Below, piece by piece: positions 1 to 9,349 of a stretch of DNA of 64,000 nucleotides. Positions within the stretch are counted from its first letter, which is position 1; each line of letters begins with the position of its first letter. Source of the stretch: Lysobacteraceae bacterium (GTDB taxonomy: Bacteria > Pseudomonadota > Gammaproteobacteria > Xanthomonadales > Rhodanobacteraceae); NCBI GenBank assembly GCA_004143945.1, contig SEHB01000007.1:1-64000 (forward strand), written 5' to 3'. The translations under genes were made by a program, and so were the position numbers. Under the pieces are notes generated by a model, which saw only the letters and a list, made by a program, of their open reading frames with translations, was not told the DNA's origin and made no database searches.

Positions 1-119
1 TCGGCTATATCCCGCCCGCCGAAGCCGAGGCAAACTACTACCGGCAACTCGCTGAGTCGCGGGTTGCGGAGACGGCGTGACTTAAACCAAACAGCCTCCA
101 CGAAAGCCGGGGCGGTTCA
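1..119 (+). mobile_element. Right end of an IS3-family insertion sequence
   Basis: The stretch holds the transposase tail (stop at 80) and a terminal segment at about 94-119 that ends in GGGGCGGTTCA. Read inward this is TGAACCGCCCCGGC..., the standard start of IS3-group terminal inverted repeats. The base after 119 begins a different reading frame context, a DinB-like gene remnant, so 119/120 is the likely IS/host junction. Bases 120-122 may be one copy of the short target duplication, but the left end is outside the window, so this cannot be confirmed. Confidence 0.75.
3..80 (+). CDS. IS3-family transposase (OrfB), C-terminal end only
   Basis: Frame 3 is open from the window edge and ends in TGA. 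It reads YIPPAEAEANYYRQLAES, which matches the last residues of the integrase-core (DDE) transposase of IS3-family elements, where a PPAEAEANYY-type segment follows the catalytic domain. The catalytic residues and start lie upstream of the window, so only about 25 residues are visible. A typical IS3 terminal inverted repeat follows 14 bases after the stop, which supports the call. The ORF track missed it because no start codon is in view. Whether the element is intact cannot be judged from this window. Confidence 0.75.
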   Translation, partial: GYIPPAEAEANYYRQLAESRVAETA

Positions 120-446
120 GTTCTCGGCTACCACGAGCGCTTCCGCAGAACGCTCGACGAGCTCCATCCCTTGCTCGAATCCCTGGACACGGACGCACTG
201 GCGCGGGATCGCTCGTATGCCACCCAAAGCGCAGAAGCAGCGTTTGCCGAGTTCCGTGAAGCTCGGTCGCAAACGCTGGCCCTTGTCTCCGGCCTCTCGC
301 CCGAACAGCTTCGCCGAACAGCAGAATTCGAAGGCTACGGGCAGTTATCACTGCAAAGCCTGGTGCACTATCTCTGCAGCCACGATCAACAGCACTTGGC
401 TGGCCTGCAGTGGCTTCTCGGCAAGATTGAGGCCACTCGTGCGTAG
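120..446 (+). pseudogene. DinB-family protein, 5'-truncated by the IS element
   Basis: Frame 3 is open directly from the IS junction and reads GYHERFRRTLDEL, then a C-terminal part with SLQSLVHYLCSHDQQHLAGL. The H..HD.QHL pattern in the last helix is typical of the DinB/DfsB four-helix-bundle superfamily (metal-binding hydrolases and thiol transferases). Only about 108 residues remain against a usual 150-180, and the N-terminal helix with its metal-binding histidine is missing. The ORF track starts at a TTG (171), but homology-like sequence continues back to 120, so this is a truncated gene rather than a short one. Insertion of the IS3 element is the likely cause. Expression from an outward IS promoter is possible but not shown. 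Confidence 0.65.
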
Positions 447-862
447 GTGCCGGCCCGGCCCTTCCATCGAGAGGACGCACCGGAAAGCCGGGTCGAGCCT
501 TTCATGTCAAACGTTGAGGCCGTAGTTCGCCATCGTCGCTGTCGATGCGTTCGCGCATGCGCTGCGTGTGGGTGACGATGGCTCCGCGCGTGAGCATCGC
601 GACCTGACGCAGGGGCGTGGTGCCGGGTCTGCAATGGCATCGGGTTCGCAGCGTGCAGTCGGTGCGTGCAGAAGTCATCGCGAGGAACGGTCGGTTGCAG
701 GCGAGTGTCCGCGGCACGGGCAGGGATGGCGGTCCGTTCTGTGCGTCGGTTCCGCTGCTGTCGGACGGGACGGTCGCGACGGCTGCCTGAAGTGGGTGGA
801 GGACGCGGCTGCAGCGCGCGCCACGCCGTCCCGCCGCCATGCGCATGCACTATGCTGGGCGG
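447..862 (+). other. Intergenic region upstream of mpl, no gene seen
   Basis: No ORF here has a recognisable product or a convincing ribosome binding site. The tracked ORFs (for example 502..846 minus) are rich in Arg, Pro and Ser and look like GC-driven shadows. The 3' end carries TATGCT at 851-856, a plausible -10 hexamer only 6 bases before the preferred mpl start. I saw no good -35 at the standard spacing. Confidence 0.5.
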
Positions 863-2302
<1,440 letters not shown>

Positions 2303-2716
2303 CCGCGCCTCGGCCTCGCGCGAACGCGTGGAACACCGAGCACGCCGGGCACGCGAAGGAGGGCGTTCCATGCCTGACACGAAGGCCACGAAAAAAGAAG
2401 CCGCAATGCAAGGGATCCCCGCCCTCGCGGGAGAGCGCGAAGGCGCGATGCTTCTCGCTTCGGGTGCCCAAAGGTGTCGCATCTTCCGGGTTCCCACGAA
2501 GCATGCGACGGAGAGACTTCGGTTCCGATGCGCGTGCGCGATCGGGTGCAATTGAAGGTGAAAATCATCGGGACTGAAGTCCCTCCCACAAGGACTTCTC
2601 CTGGCTGTTCCTCCGCGTGCTCCGTGTTTCAGTCCTCCATCTTTTCTTCGTGTCCTTCGTGCTTCAAGCTTGCGCGGTTCGGACCGCGTCCCCTCGGACC
2701 CTGACGGAATCCCTCG
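2303..2716. other. Repeat-dense intergenic island between mpl and the membrane-protein gene
   Basis: I see no credible gene in these 414 bases. The stretch is a patchwork of dispersed repeats: an ACACGAAGGCCACGAA unit near 2377-2391, a GGATCCCCGCcctCGCGGGAG hairpin near 2414, an inverted pair of GTGGGAGGG-type hairpins (2507-2590), and TTCGTGTCCTTCGTG near 2647-2661, which is the reverse complement of the first unit type and also occurs near 5367. The region probably works as a transcription-termination and spacer zone after mpl. Confidence 0.6.
2507..2590. repeat. Inverted pair of GTGGGAGGG-type hairpin repeats
   Basis: On the minus strand 2561-2590 reads TGTGGGAGGG then ACTTCAGTCCCGATGATTTT, with a perfect GGGACT-tc-AGTCCC stem followed by a T-rich end. 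A degenerate plus-strand copy, GGAGAGACTTCGGTTCCGATG, lies at about 2510-2531. The same family occurs once more at 22959-22987 behind rlpA. The stem plus T-run could terminate transcription on the minus strand. Confidence 0.6.
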
Positions 2717-4693
2717 ATGCGTGATCGGTATGTGGCGGTAGCGGACGGCTTGCTCGGTTGCGCAGTCGTGGTGGTCGCATGCGTGGCGTACCTGTCGGGC
2801 GTCGGCGGCGCGTTCGCGCTGAATTCGGACATCGTGATGCCGTACGTCGTGTACGCCGACGCGATCGCGGGCGAGCACGCGCTGTCGGGATGGATGCTGC
2901 CCGAATCGCCCTACTGGTTCCCCGACCTGCTCGTGACGTGGGCGCTGCGCTCCATGATGCCGTTGCTGGCGGCGGTGAATGCGTTCGCGATGCTGCAGAT
3001 CGGCGCATGGCTGCTGCTAGCGCGCTGGGTGCTCGGGCAGGTCGCGCCGCGTGCGGCACGCCTCGCGTGGCTGCTGTTCGTGCTGGCTTGGCTCACGCTG
3101 GTGCTGCTGGCGCTGCAGCAACCGGACTCGTGGCTTGACCGGCTCGCGCAGTACCTGTTCGTGCCGTCGACGCACGCGGCCGCGTTGCTCGCGACGCTCG
3201 CGAGCCTCGGCCTCGTGCTGCGCATGCAGCGCGCGCCGCGCGACCGCGGCCCGGCCGTGCTGCTGATCGCCCTCGCGCTGGCGATGGTGGTGTCCGATCG
3301 GCTCTACGCGATCAGCGCACTGCTGCCGATGATCGGCCTCGCCGTGCTGCCCGTGCTCGACCGTCGCGTGCGCGCGCGCACCGCGCTGATCGCGCTCGGC
3401 GTGCTGGGCGGCTCGGAAGCCTGGCGCTGGTTCGCGGGCAAGTCCGACGTCGTCTCGCGCTATGGGCCGGTCAAGTCTGCGCCGGAATCGGCGGTGCAGA
3501 TGGCGTCGGACTTCGCGACGTTGTTCGGCTCGCATGCGCTGGCCAGCGCGATCATGGTGGCGGCCCTGTGCGCGCTCGGCGCCGCGCTCGTGCGGGCATT
3601 GCGCGTCCACCGCGCGGGAGCCGATCCCGATTCGACCGATACCGCGCGCGCGGCGGGGGCCGTGTTCATCGGAGGCGCCGTGCTGCTGCCGCTCGCGGCG
3701 AGCATCGCGCTCGGGCGCCACACGGGACTCGACAGCTTTCGCTATGCGCAGACCTTGCTGCTGCCGTTGCTGCCGCTCGCGTGGTGGCTCGCCGATGTGC
3801 TCGCGCGTCGCGCCGGCGCCCGCCCGGTCTGGGCCGCGTACGCGGCGCTCGCGCTCGTGACCGCACTCGCCGCGCTGCGACTGGACACCAGCGAACGCGC
3901 GTTGCGCACCGAGTGGCGCGGCCAGGCCGACTGCATCGACCGCCTGCAGGCCGAACACGGCCTGCACCATGGCCTCTCGCGCTACTGGCACGCGAACGCA
4001 CTGACCGCGATGCTCGCGTCAGGCGCGCCGGTGTTCTCGGTGTCGGCCGACCTCGTTTCGGTGCCGATCAACAAGAACATCGACTGGATCGGTGCGCGCG
4101 CACGCGAAGCCGCGGCGATGCCGGTCATCGACTTCATCGACGAGTACCAGTTCGATCCGGCGCTGCTCGACCGCGCGTTCGGTACGCCGCGCGCGCGGGT
4201 GCAGTGCCCGCTGTCGACGGTGCGCGTGTACGCGCCGGACGATGGCGTGCTCGGCGCGCTGTTTCGCGCGAACGACTGGCTGCCGCAGGACACGCTGCAG
4301 CGCCATGGCCGCGCCGCGCTGCCGGGTGCACTCTGGGCGCGGGCGCCCGCACGCGTCGAGGGCAATGCCTTGCGCGTCGATGGGACCTTCGCACGACCGC
4401 AACCGGTCCTGCTCGGCGCCGTCGAATCGCGGCGCGCCGTCACGCGGCTGTGGTTCGACTACCGCTTGTCCGGCGCGCCCGCGAATGCGCGCTGGGAAGT
4501 CGTCGCGCTCGACGCGCAAGGCCGCACGCTCGACGTCCTCGCCACCGGCGTGCTGCCGCCGGCCGACTCGCATTCGCACCACGTAGTCGGCATCCCGCTT
4601 CCGAAAGCCGCGCCGCACGGCATCGGTATCTCGCTCGCCGTTCGCGGCGACGTCGCGCTCGAGGTGCGCGCGCTGGGCATGTCGGCCGACTGA
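2717..4693 (+). CDS. Large multi-pass membrane protein of unknown function
   Basis: I do not recognise a family. The 658-residue product has about ten hydrophobic segments in its first 400 residues, beginning with LLGCAVVVVACVAYLSGV and including AWLLFVLAWLTLVLLAL and AVLLIALALAMVVSDRLYA. A soluble C-terminal domain of about 250 residues follows. An acidic extracytoplasmic-type loop sits after the first helix (NSDIVMPY). This layout resembles polytopic glycosyltransferase or O-antigen ligase-like proteins of the GT-C kind, but I see no definite catalytic signature. It stands alone between the repeat island and a promoter-like site for the next gene. The ATG at 2717 is the first in frame; no strong Shine-Dalgarno is visible. 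Confidence 0.6.
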   Translation: MRDRYVAVADGLLGCAVVVVACVAYLSGVGGAFALNSDIVMPYVVYADAIAGEHALSGWMLPESPYWFPDLLVTWALRSMMPLLAAVNAFAMLQIGAWLLLARWVLGQVAPRAARLAWLLFVLAWLTLVLLALQQPDSWLDRLAQYLFVPSTHAAALLATLASLGLVLRMQRAPRDRGPAVLLIALALAMVVSDRLYAISALLPMIGLAVLPVLDRRVRARTALIALGVLGGSEAWRWFAGKSDVVSRYGPVKSAPESAVQMASDFATLFGSHALASAIMVAALCALGAALVRALRVHRAGADPDSTDTARAAGAVFIGGAVLLPLAASIALGRHTGLDSFRYAQTLLLPLLPLAWWLADVLARRAGARPVWAAYAALALVTALAALRLDTSERALRTEWRGQADCIDRLQAEHGLHHGLSRYWHANALTAMLASGAPVFSVSADLVSVPINKNIDWIGARAREAAAMPVIDFIDEYQFDPALLDRAFGTPRARVQCPLSTVRVYAPDDGVLGALFRANDWLPQDTLQRHGRAALPGALWARAPARVEGNALRVDGTFARPQPVLLGAVESRRAVTRLWFDYRLSGAPANARWEVVALDAQGRTLDVLATGVLPPADSHSHHVVGIPLPKAAPHGIGISLAVRGDVALEVRALGMSAD

Positions 4694-4726
4694 GGACGGA
4701 ACGCGATCGCCGATGCTCCGGGCCGG

Positions 4727-4755
4727 TTCCTTGTGGCGCGGCCAGCGCCTAGACT
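4727..4755 (+). promoter_or_regulatory. Candidate promoter of the LON-domain gene, close to the start codon
   Basis: TTCCTT (4727-4732), a 17-base spacer and TAGACT (4750-4755). The -10 ends only 7 bases before the preferred ATG at 4763, so the transcript would start at or next to the start codon and be leaderless. The -35 is weak. Confidence 0.4.
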
Positions 4756-4762
4756 GCACGCG

Positions 4763-5350
4763 ATGCTGACGGACCTGCCGCTGTTCCCGCTCAACGCCGT
4801 GCTGTTCCCGGGCAGCCCGCTGAGCCTGCGCATCTTCGAGCCGCGCTACCTCGACCTCGTGCGCGATTGTTCGCGCACCGGCTCGGGTTTCGGCGTGTGC
4901 CTGATCCTCGAAGGGCGCGAGGCCGGCGAGCCGGCCGTCCCGGCCGCGATCGGCACGGTCGCGCGCATCAACGACTTCTACACCTTGCCGGACGGCCTGC
5001 TCGGCATCGGCGCGATCGGTGGCGAGCGCTTCCAGGTCGCGACGACGCGCGTGCGCGACAACGGGCTCGTGCATGGCGAGGTGCGGATGTGGCCCGACGA
5101 ACCCGCGATCGAGGTGCCGCCCGAGCACGGCCTGCTCGCGACGATCCTCGAGCGCCTGCTCGAACAACTCGGCGGAGCGCATGCGCAGGCCGAGCGCTGC
5201 CGCCTCGATGATGCGAGCTGGGTCGGCTTCCGCCTCGCCGAACTGCTGCCGCTCGGACAGTCCGAGAAGCAGCACCTGCTGCAGATGACCGACCCGCTGC
5301 GCCGCCTCGCGCAACTGCAACACTACATGCCGCGCTTCCTGCGCGGCTGA
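4763..5350 (+). CDS. LON peptidase substrate-binding (N-terminal) domain protein
   Basis: The 195-residue product begins [35 protein letters not shown], the hallmark of the Lon N-terminal (LAN/PUA-like) domain. It ends without the AAA+ and protease domains of Lon. Stand-alone proteins of this type are widespread in gammaproteobacteria and are thought to bind unfolded or specific protein substrates; their exact role is unsettled. The track starts at a GTG (4733), but that would put the promoter-like TAGACT inside the gene, and the family starts at [10 protein letters not shown], so I prefer 4763. A repeat and gloA follow. Confidence 0.85.
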   Translation: MLTDLPLFPLNAVLFPGSPLSLRIFEPRYLDLVRDCSRTGSGFGVCLILEGREAGEPAVPAAIGTVARINDFYTLPDGLLGIGAIGGERFQVATTRVRDNGLVHGEVRMWPDEPAIEVPPEHGLLATILERLLEQLGGAHAQAERCRLDDASWVGFRLAELLPLGQSEKQHLLQMTDPLRRLAQLQHYMPRFLRG

Positions 5351-5364
5351 GCAGCGGCGAAGGG

Positions 5365-5423
5365 CAACACGAAGGACACGAAGCAGCAGATCCCGAATCC
5401 TCCCCATTCCCCATTCCCGGCCC
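5365..5423. repeat. ACGAAGGACACGAAG unit plus GGGAAT-type array before gloA
   Basis: AACACGAAGGACACGAAG (about 5366-5383) matches the reverse complement of the unit near 2647. It is followed by CCCGAATCCTCCCCATTCCCCATTCCC (about 5393-5420), the complement of the GGGAAT array seen between mreB and mreC and inside aceE. The array ends within about 7 bases of the gloA ATG and takes the place of a normal ribosome binding site. Confidence 0.6.
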
Positions 5424-5427
5424 CAAG

Positions 5428-5850
5428 ATGAAATACCTCCATACGATGATCCGCGTCCGCGACCTCGATGCATCGCTCGCGTTCTTCCGCGATGGCCTCG
5501 GCCTGCGCGAAGTGCGGCGGATGGACCACGAGGCCGGGCGCTTCACGCTCGTGTTCCTCGCGGCGCCCGAGTCGCCCGAGGCGGAGATCGAGCTCACGTA
5601 CAACTGGGGCTCGGACGAGGACTACGGCTCGGCGCGCAACTTCGGTCATCTCGCGTTCCGCGTCGACGACATCTACGCTGCCTGCGCGCACCTCGCATCG
5701 ATGGGCGTGACGATCAATCGCCCGCCGCGCGACGGACACATGGCGTTCGTGCGCTCGCCCGACCTCGTGTCGATCGAGCTGCTGCAGAAGGGCGAGCCGC
5801 TGCCGCCTGCCGAGCCCTGGAAGTCGATGCCGAACACCGGGGTGTGGTGA
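5428..5850 (+). CDS. gloA: Lactoylglutathione lyase (glyoxalase I)
   Basis: GloA isomerises the hemithioacetal of methylglyoxal and glutathione to S-lactoylglutathione, the first step of methylglyoxal detoxification. The 140-residue product begins [20 protein letters not shown] and contains [15 protein letters not shown] and SIELL. These supply the expected four metal ligands (His5, Glu in IELTYNW, His in GHLAF, Glu in IELL) of the Ni/Co-type VOC-fold enzyme. It is slightly divergent after the last ligand ([11 protein letters not shown]). It converges on the HTH regulator gene with only about 10 bases between stops. Confidence 0.9.
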   Translation: MKYLHTMIRVRDLDASLAFFRDGLGLREVRRMDHEAGRFTLVFLAAPESPEAEIELTYNWGSDEDYGSARNFGHLAFRVDDIYAACAHLASMGVTINRPPRDGHMAFVRSPDLVSIELLQKGEPLPPAEPWKSMPNTGVW

Positions 5851-5860
5851 GCGGCGGGCT

Positions 5861-6502
5861 TCACTTCGGCGCCAGCCTGAAGCGGCACGCGTGGCCGCCG
5901 CGCAGCAGGCATTCCATGTGCTGCACCGGATGGCCGGTCGCGGCTTCCATGAACGCGAGGTCGAAGCGGCACACGTCAGGGTGCGCGCGCGCGAGCGCGT
6001 GGAACACGCAATTCCAGGCTTCGATCTGCGTTTCGCCGTCGCGCTGCACGGCTTGCGCTTCGTAACCGAGTGCGTCCATTTGCCCCGCCAGCGCCTGCGC
6101 GGTGTCGGATGGGTCGGCCGCGCGGATGCGCTCGGCGGCCGCTGCGCCGAGGCTGCGCCCGATCTCGCCGAGCATCGCCTGCACGCCGGCCTTGCCGGTG
6201 TTCGCGTACAGGTGTTCGAGCACGCCGGTCGCGATCAGCGCGTAATTGCGCGGGAACAGCTCGCGTCCGGCCGCGCGCAGCACGTAGCGCGCCTGCGGGC
6301 GCCCGCCGGAAGGCAGCGCGGTGCCGCGTTCGACGTAGCCCGCGGTGATCAACGCGGTCAGGTGTTGCCTGACCGCGTTGTGGCTCACGCGCAGCGCGTC
6401 GCAGAGGTTCTCGACGGTGGCGCCCTGCGGCGCCGCGAGCAGCACGCGCATCAGCTTGTGCCGGGTGGGCCCGAGTTCGCGCAGCGCCGTCACCGGTTTC
6501 AT
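5861..6502 (-). CDS. Cys-rich winged-helix transcriptional regulator (SufR-like architecture)
   Basis: The 213-residue product begins MKPVTALRELGPTRHKLMRVLL and has a clear N-terminal winged HTH (ENLCDALRVSHNAVRQHLTALITAGYVERG, with a beta-wing GGRPQARYVL). A C-terminal sensor region carries four cysteines in the order NC-VFH..DVC..HMEC..HAC. Regulators with this layout, such as SufR and related HTH proteins, bind an Fe-S cluster or metal through such cysteines. The spacing here (C-x12-C-x19-C-x7-C) is not the classical SufR spacing, so the ligand is uncertain. The ATG overlaps the stop of the upstream secreted-protein gene by four bases (ATGA), so the two are co-transcribed and probably translationally coupled. 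Confidence 0.75.
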   Translation of the reverse strand: MKPVTALRELGPTRHKLMRVLLAAPQGATVENLCDALRVSHNAVRQHLTALITAGYVERGTALPSGGRPQARYVLRAAGRELFPRNYALIATGVLEHLYANTGKAGVQAMLGEIGRSLGAAAAERIRAADPSDTAQALAGQMDALGYEAQAVQRDGETQIEAWNCVFHALARAHPDVCRFDLAFMEAATGHPVQHMECLLRGGHACRFRLAPK

Positions 6503-7146
6503 GTCGCCTTGTCCGCGAACTGCTTCGCGATGCCATCGCTGAGTGCGTCGGCGAGCGTGTCCATGTGCGCCTTCATCGCCGACCAGGTCTGCGCTTCCGC
6601 GGCCATGTCGCCGCGCATGATCTCGTCGACCTGCGCCCGGTGGTGCGCGACGTGCGCGGTGAGCAGGCCGAAGACCGCGTCCTCGGGCAGGTTCGGATTG
6701 GCGCCGGCGAGGAACTTCGCGATCGCGGTCCCGTTCGCGGTGAGTGCCTGCATCGCCTGGGTGCCGCCGGCCGTGTCGCCGGATTTCGCGGCATCGGTCA
6801 GGGCCTTCACGCCGCTCCAGTGGCCCGCGAGCAGGTCCAGCATCGCGACGCCGGCCTCCTTGCCGTAGAAACCCGCGACCGCATCGGCGATCTGCTTCGC
6901 GTTCGCGACGACGCCCTCTGCGGCGGTGCCCGCCGCGGCTGCATCGCCGGCCTCGACGGCCAGCGCATACGCGCGCGTCCGTTCGACGTGTCCTTGCCAG
7001 AGTGCGCGCATCGCCGCATGCAATTTCGGTGCAGCCGGCGTGGCCGCGGCCGGCGCGGTCGTCGCCGGAGCGCCAGCCTGGAGCGTCGGGGCGTAGCCGC
7101 CGGCAACAGCGAGCGCAAGCGCGCCCGCGAACAGGATCGGTTTCAT
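6499..7146 (-). CDS. Secreted alpha-helical protein of unknown function
   Basis: The 215-residue product has a signal peptide (MKPILFAGALALAVAGG, cleavage near LQAGA), then an Ala/Pro linker and four to five amphipathic helices. Histidines recur at helix-like positions (LWQGHVERTRAY, LAGHWSGV, TAHVAHHRAQV, MKAHMDTL). This resembles periplasmic helical bundles that may bind metal or a cofactor, but I do not recognise a named family. The start is well supported by AAGGAGAT seven bases upstream. It heads a two-gene operon with the Cys-rich regulator, overlapping it by ATGA, so it may be either a target or a sensor partner of that regulator. Confidence 0.65.
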   Translation of the reverse strand: MKPILFAGALALAVAGGYAPTLQAGAPATTAPAAATPAAPKLHAAMRALWQGHVERTRAYALAVEAGDAAAAGTAAEGVVANAKQIADAVAGFYGKEAGVAMLDLLAGHWSGVKALTDAAKSGDTAGGTQAMQALTANGTAIAKFLAGANPNLPEDAVFGLLTAHVAHHRAQVDEIMRGDMAAEAQTWSAMKAHMDTLADALSDGIAKQFADKAT

Positions 7147-7199
7147 GAGGATCTCCTTGCAGTCCGTCGGATGACGGCGCACGCATCCTGCGCGCTCCT

Positions 7200-7228
7200 G
7201 GCAGATAGTAAACCCTTCCATGTGTAAA
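7200..7228 (-). promoter_or_regulatory. Possible promoter/operator of the secreted helical protein operon
   Basis: On the minus strand TTTAC occurs twice, 16 bases apart (7228-7224 and 7212-7208), directly before the operon. TTTACA could be a -35, with TATCTG as a -10 at a short 15-base spacing. The direct repeat may instead be a regulator site. This is weak and rests on sequence only. Confidence 0.25.
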
Positions 7229-7229
7229 G

Positions 7230-8516
7230 CTAGGGCGACGCGGCCTCCGCGAAAGCGATGCGGGCCGCGGCGAGCGTATCGGCGATCACCTGCTCGGTGT
7301 GCGCGATCGACACGAAGCCGGCCTCGAACGCGGAAGGCGCGAGGTAGACGCCCTGGCGCAGCATCGAATGGAAGAAGCGATTGAACATCGCGGTGTCGCA
7401 CGCGGTGGCCTGGGCGAACGTCTCGACCTTCTGCGAGGTGAAGAACAGGCCGAACATGCCGCAGACCCGGTTCACATGGAACGGCACGCCGGCTTCTGCC
7501 GCGGCCGCGATCAGCGTGTCGGTCAGCAGCCGCGTGCGGCGGTCGAGTTCGGCGTGGAACTCCGGCGTCCTGATCAACTCGAGCATCGCGAGGCCCGCGG
7601 CCATCGCGACCGGATTGCCCGACAAGGTGCCGGCCTGGTAGACCGGTCCCGCCGGTGCGACCTGTTGCATGAGGTCGCGCCGGCCGCCATAGGCGCCGAC
7701 CGGCATGCCGCCGCCGATGATCTTGCCGAACGTCGTGAGGTCGGGGGTGATGCCGAACAGCTCCTGCGCGCCGCCGAGCGCGACGCGAAAACCCGTCATC
7801 ACCTCGTCGAAGATCAGCAGCGCACCGTGTCGGGTGCAGAGTTCCCGCAGGCCCGCGAGGTAGCCCTCGCGCGGGAGGATGCAGTTCATGTTGCCCGCGA
7901 CCGGCTCGATGATCAGCGCGGCGATCTCGCCGCCGACTTCGTCGAACAGGCGCGTGGCCGCGTCGAGGTCGTTGTAGGGCAGGGTCAGCGTGAGATCGGC
8001 GAGTCCCTTCGGCACGCCGGGCGACGTCGGCGTGCCGAACGTCAGCGCGCCGGAACCCGCCTTGACCAGGAACGCATCGGCGTGGCCGTGGTAGCAGCCT
8101 TCGAACTTCACGATGCGCGAGCGACCGGTCGCGCCGCGCGCGAGCCGGATCGCCGACATCGTCGCCTCGGTGCCGGAATTGACCATGCGCACGACCTCGA
8201 TCGACGGCACCAGCGCGCAGATCGCCTCGGCCATCGTGACCTCGGCCGGGCAGGGCGTGCCGAACGACAGGCCATCCTGGATCGCGCGCGCGACCGCCTC
8301 GCGCACATGCGGATGGTTGTGGCCGACGACCATCGGCCCCCACGATCCGACGTAGTCGATGTAGCGCGTGCCTTCGACGTCCCAGAGGTACGCGCCGTCC
8401 GCGCGCGCGGTGAAGAACGGCTCGCCACCGACCGACTTGAATGCGCGCACCGGCGAGTTCACGCCGCCCGGGATGCGCGCGAGCGCGCGCTGGAAGAGTT
8501 CGTGGTTGCTGGTCAT
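7230..8516 (-). CDS. hemL: Glutamate-1-semialdehyde 2,1-aminomutase
   Basis: HemL converts glutamate-1-semialdehyde to 5-aminolevulinate with pyridoxal or pyridoxamine phosphate, completing the C5 route into haem synthesis. The 428-residue product matches family length. It shows [21 protein letters not shown] near the start, [37 protein letters not shown] and [18 protein letters not shown], where the Lys forms the PLP Schiff base. The track starts at 8552, but the ATG at 8516 ([11 protein letters not shown]) fits the family. thiE lies upstream on the same strand with a repeat hairpin between them, a pairing common in Xanthomonas relatives. Confidence 0.95.
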   Translation of the reverse strand: MTSNHELFQRALARIPGGVNSPVRAFKSVGGEPFFTARADGAYLWDVEGTRYIDYVGSWGPMVVGHNHPHVREAVARAIQDGLSFGTPCPAEVTMAEAICALVPSIEVVRMVNSGTEATMSAIRLARGATGRSRIVKFEGCYHGHADAFLVKAGSGALTFGTPTSPGVPKGLADLTLTLPYNDLDAATRLFDEVGGEIAALIIEPVAGNMNCILPREGYLAGLRELCTRHGALLIFDEVMTGFRVALGGAQELFGITPDLTTFGKIIGGGMPVGAYGGRRDLMQQVAPAGPVYQAGTLSGNPVAMAAGLAMLELIRTPEFHAELDRRTRLLTDTLIAAAAEAGVPFHVNRVCGMFGLFFTSQKVETFAQATACDTAMFNRFFHSMLRQGVYLAPSAFEAGFVSIAHTEQVIADTLAAARIAFAEAASP

Positions 8517-8574
8517 CGGCGGTCCATGGGCAGTGGCGCAGGCGCACCGCAACCGCTGCGGCGAGGCGCGAAGC

Positions 8575-8610
8575 GCTGGATCCCGGCGCAGGCCGGGACG
8601 AGGAAACGCC
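8575..8610. repeat. Palindromic intergenic repeat between thiE and hemL
   Basis: GCTGGATCCCGGC-gcag-GCCGGGACGAGG contains a perfect 7-base stem (8581-8587 with 8592-8598). It is of the widespread proteobacterial GGATnCCCGC...GCGGGnATGACG kind. It follows the thiE stop on the minus strand and could attenuate read-through into hemL. Confidence 0.6.
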
Positions 8611-8617
8611 TATTGTG

Positions 8618-9256
8618 TTACGAACCGCGCGGCTCGAACAGCGAGGCGATCCGCCGCGCCGCCGCGCGCACGTCGCGCGCGCCGAACAGCGCGGACACCA
8701 CCGCGAGCGCGTCGGCGCCGGCGTCGACGAGCTCGCGCGCGTTGCCCGCGTCGATGCCGCCGATCGCGACCAGCGGCAGGCCGAACGCGCGTGCCTCCTG
8801 CAGCAGCGCGGGCGTCGCGCGCCGCGCGGCCGGCTTGGTCGGCGAGGCGAAGAACGCGCCGAACGCGAGGTAGTCGACGCGCGCGGGATCGGCCGCGAAC
8901 GCGCGCGCGCGTTCGATCGAGTCGTAGCAGGACACGCCGATCAACGCGTGCTCGCCGAGCCGCGCTCGCGCTCGCGCGGGGCTCGCGTCGTGCTCGCCGA
9001 GGTGCACGCCGGCCGCACCGACGCGCCGGGCGAGTTCGATGTCGTCGTTGACGATCAGCGGCACGCCGTGGTCCACGCACAGCGTCTGCAACGCCCGCGC
9101 TTCGCGCAGCCGGCGCACGTCGTCGCCGGCCTTGTCGCGGTACTGCAGCAGCGCCGCGCCGCCTTCGATCGCCGCGGCGCATGCGTCGACGAGGTCGACG
9201 CGGGGGCCATCGGTGACCGCGTAGAGGCCGCGGATCGCGGGATGCGGTTGTGCCAT
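8618..9256 (-). CDS. thiE: Thiamine-phosphate synthase
   Basis: ThiE joins HMP pyrophosphate and the thiazole phosphate to make thiamine monophosphate. The product shows RGLYAVTDG at the N-terminus, GGAALLQYRDK, LIVNDDIELA, GVHLGEHD, GVSCYDSIERA, YLAFGAFF.SPTK and VAIGGIDAGNA, the ordered TIM-barrel phosphate- and substrate-binding motifs of the family. It is a single-domain enzyme of about 212 residues. I prefer the ATG at 9256 (MAQPHPAIRGLYAVT). The track start at 9286 is separated by one base from TAGGAT, a likely -10, which would put it upstream of the transcription start. No TPP riboswitch could be recognised upstream. Confidence 0.92.
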   Translation of the reverse strand: MAQPHPAIRGLYAVTDGPRVDLVDACAAAIEGGAALLQYRDKAGDDVRRLREARALQTLCVDHGVPLIVNDDIELARRVGAAGVHLGEHDASPARARARLGEHALIGVSCYDSIERARAFAADPARVDYLAFGAFFASPTKPAARRATPALLQEARAFGLPLVAIGGIDAGNARELVDAGADALAVVSALFGARDVRAAARRIASLFEPRGS

Positions 9257-9349
9257 GCGCGGGAAGCGTCCGTGGAACGTGCGCATGATCCTAACGCCGG
9301 CTTTGCGGCAGGACTATAGTGCGGCCGGGAACGTCGAAGGCGCGCTGCG

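Noticed and set aside
502-846. 114-residue minus-strand ORF upstream of mpl
   Set aside because: Its mixed composition is slightly better than most shadows, but there is no ribosome binding site, no recognisable family and no conserved neighbour.
9257-9349. TPP riboswitch upstream of thiE
   Set aside because: Neither the conserved CUGAGA nor ACCUGA-type core of the THI element could be found in the leader.
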